From contig RCTD01000004.1 of assembly GCA_014898415.1 (NCBI GenBank), positions 1,859,001-1,923,000 on the forward strand: a DNA stretch of 64,000 bases, written 5' to 3'. The stretch is from Stromatinia cepivora (taxonomy: Eukaryota > Ascomycota > Leotiomycetes > Helotiales > Sclerotiniaceae). A model generated the notes under the pieces. It did no database searches. It saw only the letters and a list, made by a program, of their open reading frames with translations, and had not been told where the DNA came from. A program made the translations under genes and the position numbers. Positions 36,162-48,100 of this stretch are shown piece after piece. How positions within the stretch are numbered: the stretch's first letter is position 1; the number at the start of each line of letters is the position of its first letter.

Positions 36162-37587
36162 AAAAAGAGCTGGCCGTCATCAATTCCGTACCTCCGCTCC
36201 TCCGTCCTATTACGTTTGAACATCACGATAATGAACCATGCGCTGTTAATCTCCTATCAATTTATAATCGGCTTCGGAGGTTGTTGTTTCGTTTGTTGTG
36301 GCGTTTGTTGATTTTTGTGCTTCTTTTTCATACGATATACGAGTTATGCTTGGTTTCTGTATCTGCTTTCAATATAGAAGGATGGAGTTAGAAAAGTGCA
36401 AGTAAACGTTAGTCAATTAGATCAATAGAATAGATTATCCTTATCGTCCCGCCTTGACTTCCACCTGATACTGTACTATCTTCTGACAGCTGAATACCGG
36501 AGTTTCCAATACTCGACTCACCCTTACATTCCCAGTCAATATATGCAGCTAATTAGGTACCCATCTTCTTCAACGTCATCTTACGGTGGTAGACAGGGGC
36601 TGCAGCGTAGGATTCTGATGCCACGTGCTCAGCACGTGAGATATCCATAATCCATATTCGAATTTCAAGATTGGAGTACGTTAAGTATATAATATGATAT
36701 AACGTGATCAAGAGTGGCCTTTCCGTGAGAAAGAAGTTCATGAAGCAGTGCAGTAAAGAGAGAAAGATGTAATGAGGACGGAATTGAGCTGACCACTAGT
36801 GCTGTAACTCAAGACACTAATATACGCACGGACCTTAGCTATACGTATATACCTAGGCAATCTTTATAATTCTACTGAGTACAAACATCAAAATTTTGCT
36901 CAGCTTCAGCCTCACTTATGATTACTTAGGTATTTACGTTCTTCGCCGTCTGGGAGGGGAATCAATCAAGTTGAGACTACACTACAAGTGATGATGTGTT
37001 TTTTTTTAGTATTGGTGAAAACTCTGAAGGAAGCCAAGCGAAAATGCCTCAAAAGAAAATAGGCAGGCAGTATATATCGTGTGCATTTCCGGACTCAGGA
37101 GGATAGTTTACTTTTAAAATTCGGACGATAAGAGTGATTGTTTCCACTTGGCTAGTTCTTGAATGGCACGGAGTAATGGAATAAATATTTGGAATAATTC
37201 TTAGGAGATTCACGACATGTACACCATCAGTCTCCAGAAGGATTTGAATCCCTTCATAACACGTGATTGGACACGCCAGTAGTGGGCCCTTTTCCCTGCT
37301 CACCCTTTCCTTATGGAGATCTCGGAGAGAGGTAGTCAAGTTAGTGGAGTATGGCTGTCAGAAGTTGACGGCAAGAGCGAGAAGATGTGTTCTGTTTAAA
37401 CAGTAATCCAGCTCTTCTTGGCTTGGTTCTTTGTGGCGTTTTCCAGGCGCCGACCATGCAGCTATGACAGATTTATGGTAGCCTATGGTTACAGTCAATC
37501 CATCGTTTCCGTCCACTTTCTTCTCCGGAGAGAAAAGGCACGATGCAGTTCACGCTCCCGTTGATCGCCTGCTAGTCACTTCTCGTC
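36162..37587. other. Intergenic, nothing recognised
   Basis: Balanced composition, with only short frames (for example a minus-strand 96-codon frame at 37,049-37,339) lacking any motif. A small palindrome CACGTGCTCAGCACGTG lies near 36,622-36,638. Confidence 0.4.
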
Positions 37588-37731
37588 ATGGACTGTAATG
37601 ACTGGTACGATTTGAAGGCACCCACGGATTGGCATTGTCGTTATTGGCCAGGTAGGAAGAAGCTCCACCCGGGTCTAGATATTGGGCTGGCTTTCTGTTG
37701 TGGAGCATTGCAGAGATTATATAGTAAGTGA
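37588..37731 (+). CDS. Possible 47-residue small protein, unrecognised
   Basis: A short ATG frame reads MDCNDWYDLKAPTDWHCRYW, then PGRKKLHPGLDIGLAFCCGA, and ends QRLYSK. It has four cysteines and is rich in tryptophan, but no clear signal peptide. The ATG lies in a fair context (GTCATGG). There is no family match that I can recall. It overlaps a minus-strand 64-codon frame, and either could be chance. Confidence 0.15.
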   Translation: MDCNDWYDLKAPTDWHCRYWPGRKKLHPGLDIGLAFCCGALQRLYSK

Positions 37732-38035
37732 TTTCATTCGCAGACATTGTGATCGTCTGGATAACTGGAACCACTCTCATACGTTTATTCAGAATCTAGC
37801 ATTGGACTGATGATCTAATGCAGTCTTCACCTAATTGCAGGTGTGGAAAACTTTTCAGTCTGTGCTTTGACGATCGACAGGGAGATCATCTCGATGAGCA
37901 TATCGTCACAAGCGGGAGGAACGACTTTTTGAACTGCAATTTGTGCAGATATCTTGGTTCTCTGAGTATCAGTCTATCTATAGCTTCTCTTTAAAAGATT
38001 AGAGCTCTTTGTAATTCAAATGTGCCTCGAGTTCC

Positions 38036-38551
38036 TTGATTTTCTACAATCACAATCCGTTGATTGGCGCAGGTAACGATCGGAAAGATGAGTCCTGGCT
38101 CCACATCTTGCTGCTGTTTCATCAGATCGTGGCTTCGATGCATTTTACAACCACCAGTGTCGCTTTAAACTGTGAAAGCTTCACTCTGTTTTGGTCGTAT
38201 TCCATAAGTTTGCACCCCTTGTCTTGCGATTCCTTCTTTAATGGCAGGCAATTTCAGTTCGCTATGGTTGACGAGGCAGTGTCCATCTCTCAACAAGACT
38301 TTATGTTTGCTTCTCATGCCTCCATCGTTCGATCACTATGTGAACTTCACGACCAAAACCTACCTGATGTATTACTTTTCCTTGCTCTTGCCCGGCCGCA
38401 CTGTACTGCCACAATCATAGGAACTATTTATGAGCGTTCAACAGGTACGGCTGCGACTTCCGCAACCAGTCCAAGTGTTGCAGACTCCACTGGAACGATA
38501 CCAGACACCAGGTTCCTAATTAATCTCAGTCTCTTTACTTCTGTGAGTTAG
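38036..38551 (+). CDS. Uncharacterised 171-codon open frame
   Basis: The longest open frame in the right part of the island. It begins MIFYNHNPLIGAGND, contains MHFTTTSVALNCESFTLF and ALARPHCTATIIGTIYERST, and ends in a Ser/Thr/Ala-rich stretch before LSLFTSVS. There is no recognisable domain. A later ATG (MHFTTTS, near 38,139) could be the real start. A 171-codon frame is longer than expected by chance at this composition but not decisive, and it could be an exon of a larger gene whose splice sites I could not place. Confidence 0.25.
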   Translation: MIFYNHNPLIGAGNDRKDESWLHILLLFHQIVASMHFTTTSVALNCESFTLFWSYSISLHPLSCDSFFNGRQFQFAMVDEAVSISQQDFMFASHASIVRSLCELHDQNLPDVLLFLALARPHCTATIIGTIYERSTGTAATSATSPSVADSTGTIPDTRFLINLSLFTSVS

Positions 38552-41305
38552 ATCATGTGGCTGTCATATCAATGGAAGGGTATGTTTTCGGAGGTATTTC
38601 TTCGGAAATGGTGGTCAATGAGTATTGACTCGATATATGGTTCAGCGGAGGCGATTCAAAACACTTGTCTTGATCACTGAGAACGACATGAAATCCTCGG
38701 TGGTGCGGACATTTACGCTATCCGATTCCATACGGTGCTTTGGACAATTCTAGTAAAAATACGTACACGGGGGGGACGCTTGATTGACTGGGAGCGATTG
38801 GTTAGGCATCAACATATGAGATGAAAGTACGAATATCTTGTATGGTTCACACGGCGTCGGAATGTATTTCGACAATCACGGATGCTCCCGGCACGGTATG
38901 TGGTGGCAACGAGGCAAAAGTGTGGAACGGGTTTTATCAATGCTTGAGGCTTTACCTCTGAATACGGTACTGCTGCATATTACTCACGTTTTCTGCGGAA
39001 CCAATTTCTTTGGTACAATCCAAAAGGATTCAATAGGCCTCTGATAATTTTTATCTCCGTCATCATCGGCAAAAACATGCAAAAAAACATGCACGATATA
39101 TTCGGGTCTGCTTGCCTTGTGAAATCACCAAAGAACTCAATAAAGGCAGCAGACTCTCAGGCATTTCTTTTACAGTTAATCATTTTTGCATAATCTCCTC
39201 TCCTTCAGAAAATACCCTCGTCTTGCAGATTATATATCTGGATCTGTAATTAGGAGCTGCTGGCGCCACCACACCCACACATGTAGGCGAATAGACCCCT
39301 TATCTTAAACTTTATGTTAATCATGAGAATCCGTCGACAAGTGGTCCTTTAAATAGTGCGTCGGGGGTGGCAATTTCACACGCACGTATTTCGATGAATG
39401 GGGGGTTTCGCTTGGCAGATTCAGTGAGCATTTGGATGGAGGTACAGTCGAAAAGTTCGGAAAGGAACATAACATCTGGAGTGGTCGACGGGCTTGGGGA
39501 TGCATGGGACCGAGAAGGTGATTGTTTCAAACCCGCGGGTTGTATATCATGAGAGGAGACGAACTGGGTATATGCTTTGGTGCTTAGTTTCTAGCTTTCA
39601 AGAATATTAGAAAGTAGATTTGTTGTCCCTGATGTCTCATCGAATGATATTTTGTATCTAAATCTATTTCTATACTCAGTTTTTACAAGAACTTCGAGCA
39701 AAACATCGCTGCACCAAGTTCAAAATGCTCTATATGATTGCTGCTGTGGTCAATGTTACCAGCGTCACACATCTTCCGGATAAATAAACAAGCTGGAGAA
39801 AAACTGCTCAATCCAGGGTCGAATTGAAAATTTATCTCGACCAGCTTCTGAATTCTTGCATCACTTCACTTCCCTGTGAGTTATTCGCCGACCGGTGCTT
39901 ATGTCTTACTTCTCCTGCCAGCATACAAGGAAATATCCCACCAAAGTTCTTACCTTTCTATAATCTCCAATAGATTCATTCATAACTTCTAGTATTCTTC
40001 TTTCTTATTATCATACATCCCATACCCTCGACATGTATCTTATAGCAATCTTCCAAAGACTTGATTTGACCTCTCTGCTCTCCACTAAGTCCGGCATTCT
40101 TTGTGGATCCCCCTTTTACATTTTGTACTACTAAACCTATAGTGATATTGAAAGATTTCATTATATTGGTACTCAACTAGCTGGACAAAATTTCATTTTC
40201 TTCAGTATTGCTTGCCATTGTAGATGAACTTCCGTAGTGCTTTATTCCCAATGCCTTTCTCCCGGAGCTCAAATTGACGGAAGTTTTATCCAGCTGATCG
40301 TATTTATTAATATGTTATTCCAAACCTTCCACCTTTCGTACTCAGTACGTCAAGACGTCCCTCTTACTTTATGTTCCATATCTTGGGTATTTAGAATGTA
40401 TCAAGATCGTACAGTTTTAATGCTCAGCATCCCGATGTGATATATATAGATGTAATTAAGCACCGCAGCTCTTACCTCTCTGTTCCCCTGACTCGATAAT
40501 ATATTATCAGACTGACAACTCCAATCCTGATGATCCAACCATTTGACCGTAACTCGAGGAGAATCCCATCACGCATGCGCCACCGATTGTCGGGCTCATA
40601 GTGAAGACCGCTTCAACGTGCATATATAAATATGCAATTAGGTTACTAAGACTAAGAAAGCGGAAGATTGCGCAATATAAACAGATAAACCAAGTGAATG
40701 TTCCTCTTCATACTTCGAGTACCACCTTGAATAAACAAGTATGATTCGTCCTCTAATATCTGATCTAGCTAACTGAGCTCTTGGTTCAACCTTCAAATCA
40801 AATGCTATGCACATTGCATTCAATTTTTGGACTTCTGCATTACTATTTCCGGCCTCACTTTTGTTTCTGCTAACCCAAATGGGCCAATCTCACATCACTT
40901 CTTACAAGAGTATACCGTACAATCGGCTTTGGGGTTTATTGGTTTGTGGTGTCAAAAACTGTCGCCACATACTGCGAATAGTATCAGGGGAAGAATAAAA
41001 GAGCCCAAACGAACAAACATAGTAAACAGCAGCTTGAACTCCAATAATGAACACAAATATAAATATAGAAACATGCAATGCCATCACCCAATATTGCATC
41101 TTTTCACAGGTACGTGCCAAATAAATCAAATCGCAAACAAGCAAAACTCAATTACACATAATCCGATCTCTACAGGTTTTTGTGACGGGACCCCGAGTCG
41201 TAAGCCAAGACGTCATACATAATGTGAACATATCCACTACTAGAGTAACCTTAAATGAAGTTTAATCCACCTTGGTGAAACACATGTATCTAAATATCAT
41301 TGTCC
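38552..41305. other. Right part of the gene island, no recognised gene
   Basis: About 2.7 kb of balanced but increasingly AT-rich DNA. Overlapping frames of 60-131 codons on both strands (for example 39,321-39,530 minus and 40,827-41,222 plus) show no domain or convincing splice structure. I report nothing here as a gene. Confidence 0.4.
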
Positions 41306-41460
41306 ACAGTAATAGGGGTGCTTTTATCAGGTCACATATACACTAGCTTAGCGTCTCACTAGTGATAGAGATAACTTATCCACCCTTACCTTTCTGTTTT
41401 ATAATCCTTACCCTCTTCTATTCAAATATATCTATTTTCTAACAACACCTACAGAATATC
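41306..41460 (+). repeat. LTR-like repeat at the right island edge
   Basis: The segment from AGTAATAGGGGTGCTTTTAT to TATTTTCTAACA recurs at 55,849-55,990 with the same order of words but more A/T, for example GTGATAGAGATAACTTATCC here against AATAATAGAGATAATTTATT there. It ends in TAACA and may begin TGTCCACAG, like an LTR. No target duplication was found. This copy is the less mutated one and borders the gene island. Confidence 0.5.
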
Positions 41461-43269
41461 TCGATTCTGATTCAGAACTTTTACCTCTTTTGTTATCTAT
41501 ATATTTATTATATTTTTTTTCTATTATTTCAATTATTTATATATATTTATTGAATATTTACAATTCATTTTTAAATCGATTTTAAATCTCCCAATACCAT
41601 TTCATTATCCTTTTATTCATTTTCCAATTCGAAAAATCGAAATCTATAAATAACTTTATTTTTCGATTTATTCCCAATTTCTTTTTTTCTATAATTATAA
41701 ATACAATCATTAATCCTTTATCTATACTTCAATTTAAATAATTATACTTTAATCAGATTATCAATCAATTATAAACTTTCAAAACTATTTATATCTATTC
41801 TGAATCCTTAAATCAAATGATCTTTTAATACTCTATCTTCGAGATTTTCTATATAATATAAATTCCTTATATAAATCTAAATCAATTTTCTTTATTATAT
41901 TATCTTTATTTCAAATCAATTATATTATTTTATATGAAAATATATTTAATAAAACAATATTATTAATTCCTTTTCTTTATTAATCTTTCAAATTAATATA
42001 TTCCTTAACAATATCATTATTTTTGTATAAACCAAATTTTGTTTTTGATGATTTATTTATAGAATTTATTATTGTGAATTTAATTAAAGATATATTTCAT
42101 TATAATAAAAGCAATATTATATAGATTTTCATTATTGAATATCGATATATTTTATTAAAAATGATTCTGGAATTTATATTCATCTTTATAAAAGCTTTTG
42201 ATATATCTTTAAATAATACCTTTAAAAAGCCGAAATTCGCTTTCATAGAATATTTTAATAATAATACTTTTGTTTTACAATAATTATCCCGTTTCGAATA
42301 TGATTTCGAATTCTTTAATTTCATTTTTTCTTTTTCAAATTTATATTTTAAGGTTATATATATATATTGTATAATAGTAATATTGCAAAATGGATTAATT
42401 CTGTTTTATATATTTGTAATATTCTTAAGAATTAGTTTAAAATTATTTTAAAGCAAATAAAAGATATCAAATTCTGTTTCTCAAAATGTTTTCTGATTGA
42501 AATCTTTGATTTCAATAATACTAATATTTAGATTAAAATCGAAATTTTTGAATAATATAAAAACAAATCTTTCTTCGTTTACTATTAATATACTTTATAT
42601 TTACTTTGATATATTTCAGAATAAGATAAACCTAAATCTGAATCTATATTATCGAAATCCAAACCTTTTAATTCCTTTGAAAAATTCACATTGAATATTA
42701 TTATCTCTACTTTTATATAAAATCTATAAGATAAATTACTTTATTGTATTATTATAATCAAAAATATAAATATTTATAATATTTTATAAAAGATTTATAA
42801 TATAATCCAAAAATTATATCAGATTATTAATCTTATTGAACAAATTGAAATATATCTTAATAAAAAATATTATTTTCAAATACTTAAAAAATTTATCAAG
42901 AAATAATATAATAAATCAATTGATATTATTTTAATTAAACTCAAGAATAACAAAAACGCCTTCTATATCCTTTATAACAAATCCTAAAATACTATCTCCA
43001 ACTTTCTAATTATATTATTACCATTATTACTCCTAATCCAATATATCCAATCTCAATACAATTAATTCCCTTCTTACAATTCCAATAAAAATAAAAATTA
43101 TAATAATAATAATAACTAATATAATCATTCAAAAAATACTAATAAATCACATTTAAAAACCAATAACCAATCCTATAATCAAAACAAAAGCTCCGATTTA
43201 CCTTTTATATATTTATTATTTTATCTTTATATCAATAACAAATTCAAATATAATAGAGAGCACGGACTC
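41461..43269. repeat. AT-rich RIP-degraded DNA
   Basis: No gene. A 74-residue minus-strand frame (42,100-42,324) is less degenerate than its surroundings but carries no motif that I can name. Probably transposable-element debris. Confidence 0.45.
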
Positions 43270-43534
43270 TGTTATTATATGATTCTCACCATTCCCACCG
43301 ATTTAAATCAAGTGGGAGCGATGGGAAAGATTCCCATCGATCCCATCGATTCTATTCAAGTGGGAGTGATGGGATAGGGAGTACGAAGATCTATATAGTT
43401 AGGAAGGATTCCCTTATTGTAGAGCTTCGTGCTCAAGATCAATCATTTAGTATATTCTACTATTAGTTACGAATAGTATATTATTACTTAAGTCCCTACC
43501 TGACGTCTAGTTATAAACCATTTCGAGAGCCTAG

Positions 43535-45055
43535 TGTCACGAGATACACGTGATCGCGTCCGATCGGGCTAGTACAATACTAAGCTTTGAGCCGATCATA
43601 TATATAGTTTCGTAGTACTTTCTCTTTAACTTTATAACTTTTAATTCTAAGATTGATTTTTAAATGTTTATTAGATTCGTCATATTATTAAAAGCTCTTT
43701 CAGATAAAAAATAGAATAATATCTGTATATGCTTACACACACTCCGTTTACTCTTATCTAAGCATATCACTTTTGCTTTTTCACTTGTATATAGATCTTC
43801 TTGATATTATTCGAAAATATTGTCTTTTTTTTTACCCTTAATTTCTAAGTTATAAATTACAATTCAATAAACCTTACGATTGCAGAATTTCACAGCAAAA
43901 TAATTTATCAACAAAATGAAATCTCGTTCCTACGTTTTCTGATTCTTGAATGCACTCCTACTATTTATACTCCTTCTCATCCGAAACTCTTTCTCCCTGA
44001 TTCTGCTTTCTTCTTTTGATCAAAATATTCCCTTAGATCATATAATGATCCTAAATCAATTTATATATGTTTACAATAATCCGAATAAAGTTCAAAAAGT
44101 CGAAGACAAGTTATTTATTTTTAAATAAGGAATCGATTCTTTATATATCTATATTGCAAAATTCGAAAGGATTCTTTACAAAGCTAAAGATCAGAATTGG
44201 CCTGATTCGAATAAGATCTCAATTTTTTGTAATAGATTTAATACTACTCTTAGAAATCGTTTTTTTTAATAACTTTCTCTTTCCCATTTCTATCCCGATT
44301 TTGTTTAGATTATATAACAATTAACTATTTACACAACAAATAGATTCCTTGTATCATCCTACTTTAATAAGTTTAGAGTTTTATATATATTACAGAATCC
44401 ATTCTATTCTCGGAATTATGATCCAATGGACATTAACAATCTTAATATTATTGATACCCTTAACTCTTTTGATATCCAATCGGATAAATTTGATTGTATT
44501 TTGATTCTATCTTATATATAAGCATCCGAATTTTTCTCTTTTGAAAGAATTCTTTTATATAAGTAAAATAAATACATACGATATGGAAGTATTTCCTATT
44601 GAGTACAAGTTTATCCATTAGATCCGTATCAAAAAATCCGAGATCGATAAGAGTCTGTTTTGGTTATTACATTGATTACTGAGCCCGAAAACGATGATGA
44701 TGAGGACCTAGAAGAGATAATTAATGATCGATATTTTGAAGATCGTTTGGAGGAGGTATATAGTACAGTGGATACGTATTCGTTGATTATGATGTATACT
44801 TTGCATCAGGCATTTTTAGAAGAAGAAGACGATTAATGATCATTTTGTACTTAAGTTATTCATTTTAAATGAATTCGAAGCGAACTCTTCAGAAGGGGGG
44901 GGTAATGTTATAAGATATATATAATCATATCCGATCGGATTAGTACAATACTAAACTTCGAGTTGATCATATATATAGCTTCGTAGCACTCTCTCTTTAA
45001 TTCTGTAGCTTTTAATTCTAAAGTTGATCTCTAAACGTTCGTTGGGTTCGTCACA
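43535..45055 (+). mobile_element. Gag-only LTR retrotransposon (TR-GAG type), copy 2
   Basis: A 1,521-bp element with 150-bp LTRs (43,535-43,684 and 44,906-45,055) and target duplication CCTAG (43,530-43,534 and 45,056-45,060). A G-rich polypurine tract (AGAAGGGGGGGG) precedes the 3' LTR. It matches the copy at 24,430 along its length except for an internal deletion of about 155 bp that removes the start of Gag: the LLDPEKFN block is missing and the sequence jumps to the segment before DQFIYVYNNPNK. Confidence 0.87.
43915..44836 (+). pseudogene. Gag of TR-GAG copy 2, deleted and mutated
   Basis: Legible pieces include QFIYVYNNPNKVQKVEDKLF (about 44,058-44,117), then LRNR near 44,250. The acidic C-terminus here is better preserved than in copy 1: ENDDDEDLEEIINDRYFEDR, and finally HQAFLEEEDD before TAA at 44,834. 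The N-terminal start of the capsid domain is lost through the deletion, and several stops remain, so it is non-functional. Comparing the two copies lets the original reading be followed through most of the protein. Confidence 0.65.
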
Positions 45056-45105
45056 CCTAGAGCACTTCCACGTGATCTAGACCGCTACCCTCGTAACAAT
45101 CTTCT

Positions 45106-48100
45106 CTTTATATCAAATATAAAAAACTCAATTATATTTCCAATTTATACAACAACAAACCAAAAGAGAATTGAAAACAAATATATTTAAAACAATTTAT
45201 CTTTAATAATAATACTCAAATATATCTCATTCATTTTGAAAAATCTAAATACTTTTATAATCAATCTAAATTATCTATAAATACTTTATCATTAATAATA
45301 AAATTAATTTATATAATCTTATTCAAATACCTTATCTAATATATCATTATCAATATTATCTATAAATTCAAACTTCTCCAATATTGAATATAATAAATCT
45401 ATTCCTTTAAAATCCTTTATTTCCTTTATATTCTTCAATTTTATTTACAAAAACAATAAAATCGCTTACAAATTCTTATCAATTCAATTTTTATTCTTTT
45501 CGAAAAAGAAATTATCCTTTCTCAAAATAAAAACAATAAAAGAATCGATAATATTGATTCTCGTTACCCCGAATATAAAATCTGAATCTAAATCTAATTC
45601 CAAATCTGAAGAAGAAATTGAATTAATTATATTAATAGCAAAATCTTTTTATAAAAGAATCTGTATATTTATAAATAATATAATTAATCCTTTGGAATCT
45701 ACAAAAAACAAATCCCTTCAATTTCAATTTTGCTTTAATAAATCAATTAAAAAACAAATTAAAAAAAATATTTATATTATTCAATAATTATATAAAATAA
45801 TAGATTATCAAAGAAAAAATATTTTCGTTTATCAAATCTTTACAAAAAAAATCTAAGTTATTATAAATCTCTTGGAATTATAATAAATCTTTTCAAATCT
45901 TTTAAAAGAATTTTATAAATTGTTCATTTATATTAATTCAAAATCCAAAAAAAATCTTAAAAATAATCAGTTTTTTTATTTATTATTTTTAAAAATCCTA
46001 AATCTTTTATTATAAACTTTAAAAAGTTATTCTTTTATATTGATCCAAATTATAAATCTTTCTGATTTGTAATAATCATTAAGATCCTTATCGATTATAG
46101 AAAATTCAACAAAATCATTCTTTTAATCAATGTTTCTCAAACCAATTAAGATTTTGAATTGAATATTATATCTAATAATTTCATTGAAGATCTTGATCTT
46201 TATAAATATTCATTTAGTATCTTTAACCATTCTTTTAATTTTATAATAAATATTATTTATAAGAGAAATAATACTTTTATATATTTTATTATCTTCAAAA
46301 TAAAAATCAATAGTATCTAAAAACAAATATATACTTTTGTTTGTTTTTTTGATAATAAAGAAAAAGATGAATTGTATTTACTATTTGGATTCCCTTAATT
46401 ATATAATATTAATATTAAAATTATAATTAGAGATTCTATTATTTATATCAATATTATTAAGAATAATAATTATAAAATTATATTTCAATCCTCTTTGTTT
46501 TATTTATCTATCCCTTATAATATTATTCTTATTCTAAAAGAATATCATATTTTTTGTTTCAAAAATAATAACAAAATAAATATCAATCTCATTATAGAAT
46601 CTAAAAAATGTTTTATAGATTTTAAAATTGATAAATCCGAATATAACAATTTTGATTTGGAAAATTAGTTTATTATAAATATAATATTAAAATACATTTT
46701 ATTGAACATTTTTGATTTAAATAAATCGTTAAAAGATTATATCGAATTTCAATTATCGAAGATTATAATTTAGATATAATTTATATCCAAATATTAAATT
46801 CGAAATTTGTACTTTTCGAATATTTGATATTTTTTAAAACAAATATATTTAAAATATATATAAATTCATTTTTATTTTTAATAAATTCAATATATATATT
46901 AAAGATCTATATTAGAAATAAAAAGTTTACAATTCAGATTCTATTTATATCTTTTAATATAATTATTTCTATTGATAATATTAATATTACTCTCTTCAAA
47001 ACTTTTATATTATATTTTAAATATTAATACAAATCATCAAAGTATATACATTTTTCAAATTAGAATTATATATTTTTATATATATCTGATTTTTAATACC
47101 TTTAATTCATTTATATTAAAGTATAGAATATATTTAATAAAATATATCTTCAATTCCTTTGTATTCTATATAAATCTTATATAAACTCAGAATTATTATT
47201 AGAATCGATAATATCAATTCCTATATTATCCTTTATTCCATTATTTATATCAATCTATATCCCGAATTTATACTTTATAACCCTTTTCGAATTACAAAAA
47301 AATAATTTCTTGAAAAATAAATCTATTGAATCTATTTAAAAGAAATCATTTCTGATTGAATAATATATATTGAAAAGATCTCTTTTTATAAATCCATTTA
47401 AAATTATTAAAAAATAATTTAAATCCACAAATATAAAACTTGATCCTAATATTTTTGATATATATTATAAAAAGTTTATTTGTTTGTTATATATTTATAA
47501 GGATCTAAATATTACTAAATTGGAATATATTCTATCAATCAATTTATATAAATATAAGATATATTTCAAAAAGAATATTAAACTTTTCCAAATATATTTC
47601 CAAAAAAGATATCCCTTTAATTAAGAATATTGATTATAAAGAATCATTAAAGAAAATCTTATATATGAAATATATAAATATACCTCAATTATCAATAAAC
47701 AATTATTTGATTGGAATACTATATTAATCCTAATAAAAAAGATTAAGAATCTTAATCTTTAAAATGAATATTATATTATATTCAATTATAATAATATTAT
47801 TAAAGATTTATCAAATTATTATTTGAAATTTATAAACAAAATATATAAGTATCTTATACAATTGAATCATAAACTATATTATATCTTTAATCTCAAATAT
47901 AATTATTGAATTATCCCAATTTATCAGAATTATAAATATTATTTCGTCTTATTATTATTGATATCAAATAATTACAATCTTTATATATATCTTAGAATAT
48001 CAGATTTATTAATTTTTTTATAACCGAAATAATATATAATCATTTAAATATATATTAATATAAAGATACTAATTCTTTATAACTTTTTTATATTCTCAAA

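Larger units (their letters stand above)
43270..45098. repeat. Older LTR (about 300 bp) split by TR-GAG copy 2
   Basis: Moderate-composition sequence from TGTTATTATATGATTCTCAC (43,270) to CCTCGTAACA (45,098) is interrupted at CCTAG by the Gag-only element. Removing the insert and one CCTAG leaves about 300 bp beginning TGTTA and ending TAACA, the form of an LTR. Two related 20-bp words (AAGTGGGAGCGATGGGAAAG and AAGTGGGAGTGATGGGATAG) lie about 53 bp apart near 43,310-43,380. No target duplication flanks it, so it may be one LTR of a broken element. Confidence 0.45.

Noticed and set aside
34898..36226. Several antisense and shifted frames of 62-99 codons over the TmpA-like gene
   Set aside because: They overlap a clear 492-residue gene and have no sensible composition of their own.
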